This document shows, piece by piece, positions 49,050 through 57,920 of a stretch of DNA of 64,000 bases. Under the pieces are notes generated by a model, which was not told the DNA's origin, ran no database searches, and saw only the letters and a list, made by a program, of their open reading frames with translations. Where the stretch lies: contig NZ_JAIWNB010000001.1 of assembly GCF_020215705.1 (NCBI RefSeq), positions 682,001 to 746,000 of the forward strand, written 5' to 3'. This DNA comes from Nonomuraea aurantiaca (lineage in GTDB: Bacteria; Actinomycetota; Actinomycetes; Streptosporangiales; Streptosporangiaceae). Position 1 is the first letter of the stretch. The number at the start of each line of letters is the position of its first letter. Made by a program: the position numbers and the translations under genes.

Positions 49050-50327
49050 TGTCAGCGGGCCGCTGTTCAGGTGGCGCCAGGTGATCGCCAGCCAGACTCC
49101 GGCGAGTGTCACCATCACCCCCACCACCAGCCCGAGCACCCCGTACGACAGCCCGCCCACGATCGCGCCCGCGACGATCGTGCCGGTGGCGCCGCACACG
49201 TTCATCAGCAGGTCGGACAGACCTTGCACGGCGGGCCGGCTCCCGACCGGCACCGACTCGCTGACCAGCGCCGAGCCCGCCACCAGGCCGCACGACCAGC
49301 CGAGGCCGAGCAGCACCAGCGCGGTGGTCACCTGCCAGACGCGGTGCCCGGCCGTACCCGCCAGAACGGCGGCGCTGAGCAGCAGCGCCATGCCGAGCAG
49401 CAGCACCGGCACCTTGCCCGCCTTGTCGGCCAGCCAGCCGACCACCGGCGACAGGACGTACATCCCGGCGATGTGCAGGCTGATCACCAAGCCGATGATG
49501 TCGAGGTTCGAGCCGTCGTGGTGGAGTTTGACCGGGGTCATCGACATGACCGACACCATCGCGGTGTGGCTGACCGCGATCATGACCAGGGCCTTGCGGG
49601 CCATGGGGGTGGTGCGCAGGGTCGTCCAGGCGTTCCTGATCGTCCGGTTCCGGCCGGCGGCGGGGGGTTGCGTGCCGTTCAGCCGGCGGGCGAGTTTGAG
49701 CGGGTCCGGGCGCAGGCCCACCAGGATGACGAGCAGCGCCAGCGCGAACGCCAGCGCCGCGAACGCGAACGGCCCGGCCTTCTCCCCGAGGCCCACGCTC
49801 ATGCCGATCTGGTCGGCGGGCTTGGCCAGGTTGGGGCCGGCGACGGAGCCGATGGTGGCCGCCCAGACGACCAGGGACAGGTGCCTGGCGGCGTGTCCTG
49901 GCGGTGACAGATCGGTCGCCGAGTAGCGGGCCGCCAGGTTGCCCGCGCTGCCGCCGCCCACCAGGACCAGCCCGACCAGCAGCAGCGGCCAGTTGCCGAG
50001 GCTGATGGCGCCGACGGACAACGCGCAGCCCGCCAGCGCGGCCACGTACGCCAGTGTCAGGCCCGTCCGCCGGCCGCCCCGGCCGGACGCCTTGGCGGTC
50101 GGCAGGGCCAGGAGGGCCGCGCCGAGTACGGTCGCGGTGCCCGCGAAGCCGCTGATCACGGTGGATCCGGAGAGCTCGTCGACGACGACGGAGCTCAGGG
50201 CCAGGCCGACGGCGACGCCTACGCCGCCCACTATTTGCGCGGCGGACAGGATCGCGAGAGTGCGCCGCTGGACGGCCCGGATCCGGTCAGGAGATGAAAT
50301 ATCGGGCTTTATAGGGGCGCTGGTCAC
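49026..50327 (-). CDS. MFS transporter
   Basis: A 433-residue protein from the GTG at 50327, which overlaps the stop of an 8-codon frame by 4 nt. Twelve hydrophobic segments are seen (for example SAAQIVGGVGVAVGLALSSVVV, cut here to AAQIVGGVGVAVGLALSSVV; LALLVILVGL; LVISLHIAGMYVLSPVVGWLADKAGKV with the MFS motif WLADKAGK). It is most like actinobacterial drug or sugar-efflux MFS proteins. The substrate is unknown. Confidence 0.9.
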   Translation of the reverse strand: MTSAPIKPDISSPDRIRAVQRRTLAILSAAQIVGGVGVAVGLALSSVVVDELSGSTVISGFAGTATVLGAALLALPTAKASGRGGRRTGLTLAYVAALAGCALSVGAISLGNWPLLLVGLVLVGGGSAGNLAARYSATDLSPPGHAARHLSLVVWAATIGSVAGPNLAKPADQIGMSVGLGEKAGPFAFAALAFALALLVILVGLRPDPLKLARRLNGTQPPAAGRNRTIRNAWTTLRTTPMARKALVMIAVSHTAMVSVMSMTPVKLHHDGSNLDIIGLVISLHIAGMYVLSPVVGWLADKAGKVPVLLLGMALLLSAAVLAGTAGHRVWQVTTALVLLGLGWSCGLVAGSALVSESVPVGSRPAVQGLSDLLMNVCGATGTIVAGAIVGGLSYGVLGLVVGVMVTLAGVWLAITWRHLNSGPLTPAESAAS

Positions 50328-50350
50328 GTGTGAAGTCTCGCATAGCCCAT
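50324..50350 (-). other. 8-codon mini-ORF coupled to the MFS start
   Basis: The minus strand reads GGGGGGATCTC ATG GGC TAT GCG AGA CTT CAC ACG TGA. The strong site GGGGGG precedes the ATG at 50350, and the TGA overlaps the MFS GTG by 4 nt. The MFS GTG has no ribosome site of its own, so its translation may depend on reinitiation after this 8-residue frame (MGYARLHT). Alternatively the real start is elsewhere. Confidence 0.5.
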
Positions 50351-50464
50351 GAGATCCCCCCAAAGGCCCAAATCGCCCCACGCAGCGTTATTCAACTACT
50401 TACGGCTTCTTTCGGGTGCTTGTCCGGGTGAGAGGGGGTTCTTCGCCGCCGGACTCCGAAGAAT

Positions 50465-50517
50465 CGCCGCCCGGCTCGGAGGTCCGCCCCTGGCTCGGAG
50501 GTCCGAGCCGGGCGGCG
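50465..50517. terminator. 16-bp inverted repeat after the MOSC gene
   Basis: CGCCGCCCGGCTCGGA (50465-50480) and TCCGAGCCGGGCGGCG (50502-50517) pair perfectly around 21 nt. It is 34 bp after the minus-strand MOSC stop at 50551. It overlaps tandem GGCTCRGAGG units (50473, 50492, 50529, 50549), the last of which contains the MOSC stop codon. Confidence 0.7.
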
Positions 50518-50550
50518 GACCGTCATCGGCTCAGAGGTGCGTCGTCCGGC

Positions 50551-51366
50551 TCAGAGGATCGTCACCGGATCACCCTGGGCGATGCGGCCTGGGGCCTCCG
50601 GGATGAGGTTCATGCCGAACCAGACCTTGCCGTCCCACCGGCGGTGCCTGGCCAGGGTGCGGATGGGCTCCTTGCCCTTGGTGTAGGTGGCGGCGTCCAC
50701 GGTGGTCAGCACGCAGCGGTCACAGCCCTTGGCCACCCGGAACTCCGTCTCGCCGACCCGGATGCGCCGCCATCCGTCCTCGGCGAAGGCGTCCGGCACG
50801 CCGTCCACGACCACGTTCGGCCGGAACCTGCTCATGGGCAGCGGCGCGGGAAGCTCCTCGCCGCGCTCGACCGCCGTCTCCGCAATCCAGTCGTTGAGCC
50901 GGGCCAGCGAAGCCGTGGAGGTGAGCAGCAGCGGATACGCGTCGGCCAGGCTGACCCGGTCGTCCGGCCGGCCGTACTCGGGATCGACGGGACGGCTGGT
51001 GGGGTCGTCCTGCCAGGCCAGCCGGACGGGGCGGTCGATCAGCGCGCTCAGCCACGCGGCCGCGTCGTCGCCGCAGTCGGTCAGCTCTATCGACATCTTC
51101 CGCATGTTGATCTTCGAACGGCCGGAGGTGGGGGTGACCCGCAGCGGCGCGGCGTGCGGGCCCGTGAGCTTGACCGTCTCGCCGTCCGGCTCCGGTACGC
51201 ACATCAGCAGCCGGGGGAGCTCGCGGGCGGTCAGCATCTCGCCGTGCTCGTCGACGATGAGGTAGCGCCGGTCACCGGCCAGGCCCCAAGGCTGCACCTC
51301 GGCCGCCGGTACCTCGTGCCCGCTTGTCGATTTGACGGGATAGATGTGGATGCTCGCCAACTTCAT
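50551..51366 (-). CDS. MOSC-domain protein
   Basis: A 271-residue protein from the ATG at 51366. The N-terminal MOSC_N beta-barrel (about 1-100) begins MKLASIHIYPVKSTSGHEVP, followed by LAGDRRYLIVDEHGEMLTAR. The MOSC domain contains MSRFRPNVVVDGVPDAFAED and KGCDRCVLTTVDAATYTKGKE, with the conserved cysteine that binds the molybdenum cofactor in mARC-type enzymes. It may reduce N-hydroxylated compounds or act as a sulfur carrier. No moco gene is adjacent. Confidence 0.9.
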   Translation of the reverse strand: MKLASIHIYPVKSTSGHEVPAAEVQPWGLAGDRRYLIVDEHGEMLTARELPRLLMCVPEPDGETVKLTGPHAAPLRVTPTSGRSKINMRKMSIELTDCGDDAAAWLSALIDRPVRLAWQDDPTSRPVDPEYGRPDDRVSLADAYPLLLTSTASLARLNDWIAETAVERGEELPAPLPMSRFRPNVVVDGVPDAFAEDGWRRIRVGETEFRVAKGCDRCVLTTVDAATYTKGKEPIRTLARHRRWDGKVWFGMNLIPEAPGRIAQGDPVTIL

Positions 51367-51487
51367 GCCGCCGACCGTACCCCACGCCCATCCGCCACCG
51401 ATCGGGGCGCCGAACGCGGGTCAGCCCTGTCCGGCCACCGCGCCGCACCGGCCGCCACGATCGGCTGAGCGCGAGGCGGCCGGCGGG

Positions 51488-53968
51488 TCACGTCTGGCGG
51501 AAGGTGTCGAAGAAGACCTTGCGGGTTTCGGCCTGGTCGTCCCACTTGAGTTCGGGCATGTTGAAGGTGATCTTGTACGCGTTGGTGTCGTCGATCGTGA
51601 CGAAACGGGTCAGCGCGTGCATGGGGACGCCGTTGGCCAGGGTGTAGGTGTACTCCCAGTCGGCGGCCTTCCAGTCGCGATACCGCGTCGCCTGGAGCTG
51701 GACCTGGATGTAGCCGTCGACGCGGCCGGCCGCCTCCTCGCGGGTCAGTTCCGACAGGCCCCCGTCCTGCTGGGGAGTCGTCTGCTCGATGCGGGCCGTC
51801 ATGCCGGAGTCCTTGGGCCCGGTGAAGGTGGCGTCGCCGCCTGACGCGGTCAGCTTCCAGCCGTCGGGGAGGGCGGCGGAGAAGCCGGGCGGGGTCTGCT
51901 CGCTGAAGCCCTTGGGCACGGTCGCCGTCAGGGGATCGGCGGCGGGTGGCGACGACGTCTCGGCGGTGATCGCCACGCTCGGCACCGGCGCGGGCGCGCT
52001 GCCCGCGCGGAGGTACAGGACGACGGCCACGATCGCGCCGAGCGCCGCGATGGCCGTGACGATCAGGCGCGGGGTGGGGCGGCCGTCGCGGAGCCAGCCG
52101 CCCTCATCGTCGTCCTCGTGCCTGCGCCTGCTCTTGGTCAGGCGCTCCGAGGTGGCGCTGGGCAGCCTGGTGAGGCGATCGTGGGTCAGGTCGCGCGACA
52201 GGTCGATGGCCTGGTCGCGCAGGTGGTCCGGTGAGGCCAGCGGCCAGGGGGTGGCGCGGCTGTCGCTGGTCAGGGGGAGGATCGGCTGCGGGCCCGACGG
52301 GCCCCGGGAGCCCGCACGCGATTCCGGGATCCGGCGCGGTCCCGAAGGGCTCCCGAACGCCGCGCTGTCAGACGCCCGGTGCGATCCCGACGGCCCGCCG
52401 AACGACGGCGGCGCCTCGAGCGGCCCGCCCGCGGGGAAACCCGGCGACGACGGCGGCCCGGCGGACGGAAAGCCCGGCGACGACGGCGGGCCGCCGGAGG
52501 GAAAGCCCGGCGACGAGGGCGGCCCACCTGCCGGGAAGCCCGGAGACGAGGGTGGTCCGCTCGCGGGGAAGCCCGGTGACGACGGCGGCCCGTCCAACGG
52601 GGAGCCCGGTGAGGACACGGGCCCGGACGGGAAACCCGGGGACGACGGCGGTCCACTCGCCGGGAAGCCGCCCGACGGGTGGCCGCCCGACGGGCTGCCC
52701 GGAAGGGGGCGGACCAAGGACGGGCCGGTCATCGACGGTCCGGCCGGATCGCTGAGCGACGGGTGCGGGCCGGTCGGCGGGCGCTCCCCGGCCTCCGGGA
52801 TCCGGTGCGACCCCGACGGGCTGGTGAACGCCTCGAACCCGTCCGCCCGAGGCAGCGACGGCAGCGCGTCCGTGCGATGGCTGCCCGACGGGCTCGACAT
52901 CCCTTCGTAGGGCATGGAGTAGCCGCCCGACGGGCTGTTCAGCGGGTCGTACGGGACGCGTACCGGCCCCGAGGGCGTCTCCACGATCCGCGACGGCATC
53001 GGCCCGGACAGCGAGTCGAACGGCGGCAGCAGCCCGGCGGGCGTCGAGTCCGCCTGCGTGGGCAGGGACCGCGAGGTCTCGGCGGGTCGCGGGCGGGTCG
53101 AGCCGTGCGCGTGCAGGATGCGCTCCAGCATTTCGCCGACCTGCTCGGCGGTGAGACGTTCGGCCGGGTTCTTGCGCAGCAGGCCCTCGATCACCGGCGC
53201 CAGCGCGCCCGCCCGCTGCGGCGTGACCGGGTCCTGCGTGAGGACCGCGCCCAGCACCGCGATCGGGTCCGGCCCCTCGTACGGCGGGCGCCCCTCCACC
53301 GCCGCGTACATCGTCGCCCCGAACGACCACAGGTCGGCCGCCTGGGTGATCGACTGCCCGGACAGGCGCTCCGGCGGGATGTAGGCGGGCGAGCCCATGA
53401 GCAGCCCGGTCTGCGTGATCGTGACGTCGCCCTCGATCGCGGCGATGCCGAAGTCGGTCAGCACCACGCGGTCGGAGGTGAGCAGGACGTTGCCCGGTTT
53501 GATGTCACGGTGCAGGATCCCGGCCGCGTGCGCGTGCCGTACCGCGTCGAGCACCCGGATGCCGATCTCGGCGGCCTGGATCACCGGGAGCGGTCCGCTC
53601 TGCCGGACCGCCTGCTCCAGGGACCACGCCCGGACCAGCTCCATGACGATCCACGGCCGGCCGTCCTCCTCGACGACGTCGTGCACGGTCACGATGCCCG
53701 GGTGCGTCAGCCGCGCGGCGGACCTGGCCTCGCGCAGCATGCGCCGGTGGGCCACCTGCTTGCCCGCCTGGTCGAGCCCGTACGGCAGGATCAGCTCCTT
53801 GACCGCCACGTCGCGGGCGAGCAACACGTCATGCGCGTGCCACACCATCCCCATGCCGCCGCGGCCGACCGGTGACATCAACCGGTAGCGCCTGCCGATC
53901 AAACGACCCTGGCTCTGTGAAGCGTTCCCCTCCGCACCGGGTCCGCTGAGCAAGCGGTCGGCTGCCAT
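51488..53968 (-). CDS. Receptor-type Ser/Thr protein kinase with long Ser/Pro/Gly-rich linker
   Basis: An 826-residue protein from the ATG at 53968 with GGGGCGGG upstream. The kinase domain (about 25-295) has the glycine loop GRGGMGMVW, K57 in VAVKELIL, HRDIKPGN (D155) and DFGIA (D172), all intact. The linker (about 300-620) is Ser/Pro/Gly-rich and includes eight or more repeats of a 12-residue GPPSSPGFPxxG unit between about residues 445 and 520. One transmembrane helix follows (LIVTAIAALGAIVAVVLYL). The extracellular part (about 650-826) is a small unknown beta domain, not PASTA. The ligand and substrates are not known. Confidence 0.93.
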   Translation of the reverse strand: MAADRLLSGPGAEGNASQSQGRLIGRRYRLMSPVGRGGMGMVWHAHDVLLARDVAVKELILPYGLDQAGKQVAHRRMLREARSAARLTHPGIVTVHDVVEEDGRPWIVMELVRAWSLEQAVRQSGPLPVIQAAEIGIRVLDAVRHAHAAGILHRDIKPGNVLLTSDRVVLTDFGIAAIEGDVTITQTGLLMGSPAYIPPERLSGQSITQAADLWSFGATMYAAVEGRPPYEGPDPIAVLGAVLTQDPVTPQRAGALAPVIEGLLRKNPAERLTAEQVGEMLERILHAHGSTRPRPAETSRSLPTQADSTPAGLLPPFDSLSGPMPSRIVETPSGPVRVPYDPLNSPSGGYSMPYEGMSSPSGSHRTDALPSLPRADGFEAFTSPSGSHRIPEAGERPPTGPHPSLSDPAGPSMTGPSLVRPLPGSPSGGHPSGGFPASGPPSSPGFPSGPVSSPGSPLDGPPSSPGFPASGPPSSPGFPAGGPPSSPGFPSGGPPSSPGFPSAGPPSSPGFPAGGPLEAPPSFGGPSGSHRASDSAAFGSPSGPRRIPESRAGSRGPSGPQPILPLTSDSRATPWPLASPDHLRDQAIDLSRDLTHDRLTRLPSATSERLTKSRRRHEDDDEGGWLRDGRPTPRLIVTAIAALGAIVAVVLYLRAGSAPAPVPSVAITAETSSPPAADPLTATVPKGFSEQTPPGFSAALPDGWKLTASGGDATFTGPKDSGMTARIEQTTPQQDGGLSELTREEAAGRVDGYIQVQLQATRYRDWKAADWEYTYTLANGVPMHALTRFVTIDDTNAYKITFNMPELKWDDQAETRKVFFDTFRQT
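52430..52660. repeat. 36-bp tandem repeats in the kinase linker
   Basis: The sense-strand block GGCGGKCCGCYCGNGGGGAAGCCC recurs with a period of about 36 bp, each copy differing slightly. On the coding strand the unit gives GPPSSPGFPxxG. It is inside the kinase gene and keeps the frame. Confidence 0.8.
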
Positions 53969-54119
53969 GTTCCCGCCCCAATCTCCAGCCTCATCGGTCA
54001 CAAGCGTCGCGCCGCCATACGTCAAGATTATGAGCGTTGGCCACGATATAGGCAGGTCATTCCCAAGGGAACCACAACTCGGTTCTTACAAATGCCTTGA
54101 CGTACCGCAATATCGCGTA

Positions 54120-55511
54120 TCAAATAGATCGCTTACGGTCGTCGGCCAGGGCGAGCAATGCGGCGGTAAATGCTTCTACGGGGGGCTTCACCAGGCCCGC
54201 GCCGACCTGTCCGGTGCCCGCCACGCGGCCCGCGATACCGGTGTTGACGACGGGCAACACGCCGGTTCTGGCCACCAGGGTGATGTCGATGCCGACGGGC
54301 GTCCCGCGGAAGCCGAGCCCCGGGATCTGGTAGGCGGGATGCTCGGCCAGCGTGATCTCGTACATGGACCGGGTCGCCGCCACCGCGTCCGCCACCTCGC
54401 CGCCGACGAACCGCACGATGGCCGGGGACGCGGCCATCGCGAACCCGCCCAGACCGGACGTCTCGGTGATCGTGGAGTCGCCGATGTCCGGGTTGGCGTC
54501 CGCCGGGCCGTACGCGCCGAGGTAGAGCCCGTCCGGCACGCCCGCGGGACCGGTGAACCACCGATCGCCCAGCCCCGAGACCTGGACCCCGAAATCGGTG
54601 CCGTTGCGGGCCATGGCGACGACCATCGAGGAGCCGGGGACGTTCCTGGCCGCGTCGGTGCTCACCTTGCCCGCGGCCATGGCGGCGTTCAGGAAGAAGT
54701 GGTCGTTGCCGTTGACGAAGCGCAGCACCTCGGCGGCGCTGCCGGCCGCGGCCTCGACCACCCAGGGGGCCAGCTCGCGCAGGAGCAGCGAGGTGGCGGC
54801 GCGGTTGCGGTTGTGCAGCTCGTCGCCCATCTGCAGCGCCTGCGCGATCATCGCGCGCAGGTCGATCGGACCGCCCAGCTCGATCGCGGCCGACAGGACG
54901 GGCCCGAGCACCCGGTCCATCCACCTCAGCCGCTCCAGCACCTCGGGCCCGTACGCGCCGTAACGCAGCACCTTGCCCAGGCCCTCGTTGAGCGAGCAGT
55001 ACGCCGTGCCACCGTGCTCGGCATCGCGTACCTCCAGCATCCACATCGACGGGCTCACCACGCCCGCCATCGGGCCGACCGTGGCGTGCCGATGGCAGGG
55101 CTCCAGGCGTATCCGGCCGGAGGCCAGCTGCTCCTCGGCCGACGGCACGTCGCGGACGTACTCCTCGAGCAGCATCGCGCCGATCAGCGCGCCGCGCATC
55201 GGGCCCGACGCGCGCTCCCAGTCGATGGGCGGCCCCGCGTGCAGGAACATCCGCTCCGGCAGGTCGAGCACCTCCGAGGCCCGCCGTACCCCGACGAGCT
55301 GGGGGCGGGCGGAGGTCAGGCGGCCGACGGCCCGTTCGTTGGCCGCGGGCAGGCGCGGGTCGGCGAGCACCCGCGCGAGCGCGTCCGCGGTGCCGGGCAG
55401 GGGCGGCCGCCATGCGACGGCGGTCGTCGGCACGGCCTGCGCGTCGAGCGCTTCCTGGAGGAGGCCGGCGCCGACGGTGATCACGTGGGGCGGTACGGAG
55501 AGCAGAGTCAA
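54120..55511 (-). CDS. allG: DUF1116 protein (AllG-like subunit)
   Basis: A 463-residue protein from a TTG at 55511, which overlaps the FdrA stop by 4 nt with CAGGAA 8 nt upstream. The DUF1116 family is recognised from RMFLHAGPPIDWERASGPMR, GALIGAMLLEEYVRDVPSAE, EPCHRHATVGPMAGVVSPSM, and NDHFFLNAAMAAGKVSTDAA. In E. coli the homologous YlbE was recently shown to be AllG, one of three subunits of oxamate carbamoyltransferase with FdrA (AllF) and YlbF (AllH). All three are present here in order DUF2877-FdrA-DUF1116. They would phosphorolyse the allantoin-derived carbamoyl-oxamate. Confidence 0.85.
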   Translation of the reverse strand: MTLLSVPPHVITVGAGLLQEALDAQAVPTTAVAWRPPLPGTADALARVLADPRLPAANERAVGRLTSARPQLVGVRRASEVLDLPERMFLHAGPPIDWERASGPMRGALIGAMLLEEYVRDVPSAEEQLASGRIRLEPCHRHATVGPMAGVVSPSMWMLEVRDAEHGGTAYCSLNEGLGKVLRYGAYGPEVLERLRWMDRVLGPVLSAAIELGGPIDLRAMIAQALQMGDELHNRNRAATSLLLRELAPWVVEAAAGSAAEVLRFVNGNDHFFLNAAMAAGKVSTDAARNVPGSSMVVAMARNGTDFGVQVSGLGDRWFTGPAGVPDGLYLGAYGPADANPDIGDSTITETSGLGGFAMAASPAIVRFVGGEVADAVAATRSMYEITLAEHPAYQIPGLGFRGTPVGIDITLVARTGVLPVVNTGIAGRVAGTGQVGAGLVKPPVEAFTAALLALADDRKRSI

Positions 55512-56857
55512 AGGAGGTTCCTGGCGTGCCGGGCGGCTTGGGCGTTGGAGGTGAAGACGGCGGCGCCCGCCTCGCGGAACGCCGCGGCCTGCCGGTGCAG
55601 GCCCTGAGGGTCGCCCTCGGTGCCGATGAGCGCGACGACGACGGTGGCGCCATGGTGGGTGGCGTGGGCGACGGCCGAGGCGAGGGAGGCGGCCGGGTCG
55701 GGGTCGGCGCCGTGCCCGAGCACGACGTCCATGAGGGTCACGTCGCCCGGCTCCACGCGGGCGAGGGCCTCCAGGCGGAGCGTCGGGTCGATCATCGGAT
55801 GGGCGCGGCCCCTGGTGTAGGCGTCGTCGCCGTAGTCGGTGAACTCGCCCGCTCCGGCGATCAGGCTCGCCTCGGCGCACAGCGTGCCGCCCGAGTAGAC
55901 GCCCTTGAGCTTCGTGTACGCCGATGTGGGCGACCAGCCGGGCCACGACTCCCAGGCGGGGACGGGCCTGCCGAGGGCGCGCAGCGCCTCCTCCGTGGCC
56001 GCCGTCAGATCGCGCTCCCCGAGCAGCGCCGAGACGACCGGTGTGCCCAGCGTCTCCACCACCTCCTGTACGGCCCGCGCCACCGCCGGGTCGGGCGGCT
56101 TGGAGACCAGCACGATCAGCTCGGTGGCCGGGTCGTCGTCCAGCATGCGCAGTGCCCGCATCGTCGACAGCCCGCCCACCTCGGCCGACAGGTCCCTGCC
56201 GCCCACGCCGAGAACGTGGCTGACCCCGGCGCCCGCCTGGTCGAGCAGGGACGTCACCTGCTGGGCGCCGGTGCCGGAGGCCGCGACGACACCGACCGGG
56301 CCCGGCCGGAGCACGTTGGCGAAGCCCAGCCCCACCCCGGCGATCACGGCGGTGCCGCAGTCGGGGCCCATGACCAGCACGTCACGCTCCTCGGCCAGCA
56401 GCTTGAGCCGCCGCTCCTGGGCGACCGGCACGCCGTCGCTGAAGATCATCACGGGGAGTCCGGCGTGGACCGCGTCGAGCGCCTCGACGAACGCGTGCTC
56501 CCCCGGAACCGACACGAGCACCAGGCCGGCGGGGCTTCTGGCGGCTGAGAGTGTGGTGAGCGGAGGCTGGTCGGCGGCCGCCTGGGTCCGGGAGGCGGAC
56601 AGCCGGGCCAGGGCGTGGTCGAGTTCGCCGGTGGCGGTGTCCACGCTGTCGCCGCGCAGGGCGACGAGCAGGTCGCCCGGGTCGGCGGGGGGCAGGTCGA
56701 AACCCAGGTCGCGGGCCAGGGCGAGGTTCAGTTCCGTGGCCATGGCGACGATGGCCACCCGCATGCCGGGCAGGTCCGACAGCGAGCGGCTCACCCGCAT
56801 GAGGGTGACGGAGTCGTGGTAGACGCCCTTGCGCAGCAGCACCGCGTCACGGGTCAT
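55508..56857 (-). CDS. fdrA: FdrA-like protein (AllF-like subunit)
   Basis: A 449-residue succinyl-CoA-synthetase-like protein. Landmarks are AIVAMATELNLALARDLGF, MIFSDGVPVAQERRLKLLAEE, VLVMGPDCGTAVIAGVGLGFAN, VGVVAASGTGAQQVTSLLDQ, GVGGRDLSAEVGGLSTMRAL and LMDVVLGHGADPDPAASLA. FdrA of E. coli has this form. It overlaps the DUF2877 gene and the DUF1116 gene by 4 nt each, so the three form a tight operon. Association with PucR and xanthine dehydrogenase supports a role in nitrogen release from purines. Confidence 0.88.
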   Translation of the reverse strand: MTRDAVLLRKGVYHDSVTLMRVSRSLSDLPGMRVAIVAMATELNLALARDLGFDLPPADPGDLLVALRGDSVDTATGELDHALARLSASRTQAAADQPPLTTLSAARSPAGLVLVSVPGEHAFVEALDAVHAGLPVMIFSDGVPVAQERRLKLLAEERDVLVMGPDCGTAVIAGVGLGFANVLRPGPVGVVAASGTGAQQVTSLLDQAGAGVSHVLGVGGRDLSAEVGGLSTMRALRMLDDDPATELIVLVSKPPDPAVARAVQEVVETLGTPVVSALLGERDLTAATEEALRALGRPVPAWESWPGWSPTSAYTKLKGVYSGGTLCAEASLIAGAGEFTDYGDDAYTRGRAHPMIDPTLRLEALARVEPGDVTLMDVVLGHGADPDPAASLASAVAHATHHGATVVVALIGTEGDPQGLHRQAAAFREAGAAVFTSNAQAARHARNLL

Positions 56858-57789
56858 GCGGTCACGCTCATGGCGCAGGTCAGGCTCGGGGCCTCAGGGG
56901 CAGGGACCGGGCGCGGGGCCTCCGGGACAAGGACCGGGCTCGGTGCCTCCGTCATGGCCAGGACGGTGTCGAGGCCGATGGAGATGCCTTGGAGCAGGTC
57001 GGATCCGGAGGTGTGGCCGAGCCGCCGCAGCTGCCGCCGCGCCGGTTCGAGCTCCTGCCGTCCGGCGATGCCGCGCAGCACGGCGATCACCTCGGGGCTC
57101 GCCTCGCCTCTGGCCGCGCAGTGCAGGAGCGTCGCCGAGATCGGCGTCGTACGGGTGCGGGCGTCGTACGTCACGGTCGCGGCCAGCCAGTCCGCCAGCC
57201 ACACCGCCCGGTCCGCCCCGGCCGCCGCGCCGAGGTGCCTGAGCGTCACCAGCAGCCCGGCCAGCACGTCGTCCCCGCTCGGCGTCAGCCCCGGACCGAG
57301 GCCGACCAGCCGCTCGGCCGCCGTCACCGCGCTCAGCAACCGGCCGCTCGCGCAGCCCGCCGCCAGGAGCTCGATGGCGTCGTTGCCCGCCAGTCCCGGC
57401 TCGCCGGGGGTCAGTCGAGGGGCGGCCTGCCTGAGCCGTACGGGATCGACCCGGCCGAGCGGCGGCGCGGGATCCCACCAGCGGCGCGCCCGCACGCTCA
57501 GCCGCCCCAGCTCGACCGAACCGTCGCCCACGGCGGCCTCGTCACCCACGGTGACGCGCGGCAGGTCGGCGGCCAGCAGTACGGAGTTGGGCAGCCGCGT
57601 CGCCGCGCCCGTGATGACGGCGAGCACCGACGGCTCCAGTTCGGTCCTGACCTCCAGGTACGCCCCGGCGGGGAAGACGGCCAGCACCCGCGCGGGGCTG
57701 CGGGGCGCCTCCAGCACAGGGCGTACCGCCGCGCTGGCCGCTCCTGTCACATGGGTGCGCGGGCGCCTCGCATGAATACCGACGGTCAC
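56854..57789 (-). CDS. allH: DUF2877 protein (AllH-like subunit)
   Basis: A 311-residue protein from the GTG at 57789. The DUF2877 core contains VLAVFPAGAYLEVRTELEPS, LVGLGPGLTPSGDDVLAGLL and TPISATLLHCAARGEASPEV. GPGLTPSGDD is the family signature. Residues 275-300 contain short PVxxPEAP repeats. As the third subunit of the oxamate-carbamoyltransferase-like set it lies first in the operon, divergent from pucR at 57921. Confidence 0.85.
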   Translation of the reverse strand: MTVGIHARRPRTHVTGAASAAVRPVLEAPRSPARVLAVFPAGAYLEVRTELEPSVLAVITGAATRLPNSVLLAADLPRVTVGDEAAVGDGSVELGRLSVRARRWWDPAPPLGRVDPVRLRQAAPRLTPGEPGLAGNDAIELLAAGCASGRLLSAVTAAERLVGLGPGLTPSGDDVLAGLLVTLRHLGAAAGADRAVWLADWLAATVTYDARTRTTPISATLLHCAARGEASPEVIAVLRGIAGRQELEPARRQLRRLGHTSGSDLLQGISIGLDTVLAMTEAPSPVLVPEAPRPVPAPEAPSLTCAMSVTA

Positions 57790-57920
57790 CGAACCTCCCT
57801 ACCGGCTCTGGACCTGACCGTAGAACGTGCCGCACAACCGTCCGTACGGAGAAATTTGCCAAGAGTCAGCGTGAAGGTTGGCTCTTCCTGACAGACCGCT
57901 TCTGGGGTCACAATCTCCAC

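Noticed and set aside
54133..55946. Alternative long minus-strand frames across the DUF1116 and FdrA genes
   Set aside because: They are extensions or other-frame shadows; the DUF1116 gene starts at a TTG at 55511 with a 4-nt overlap that fits the operon.
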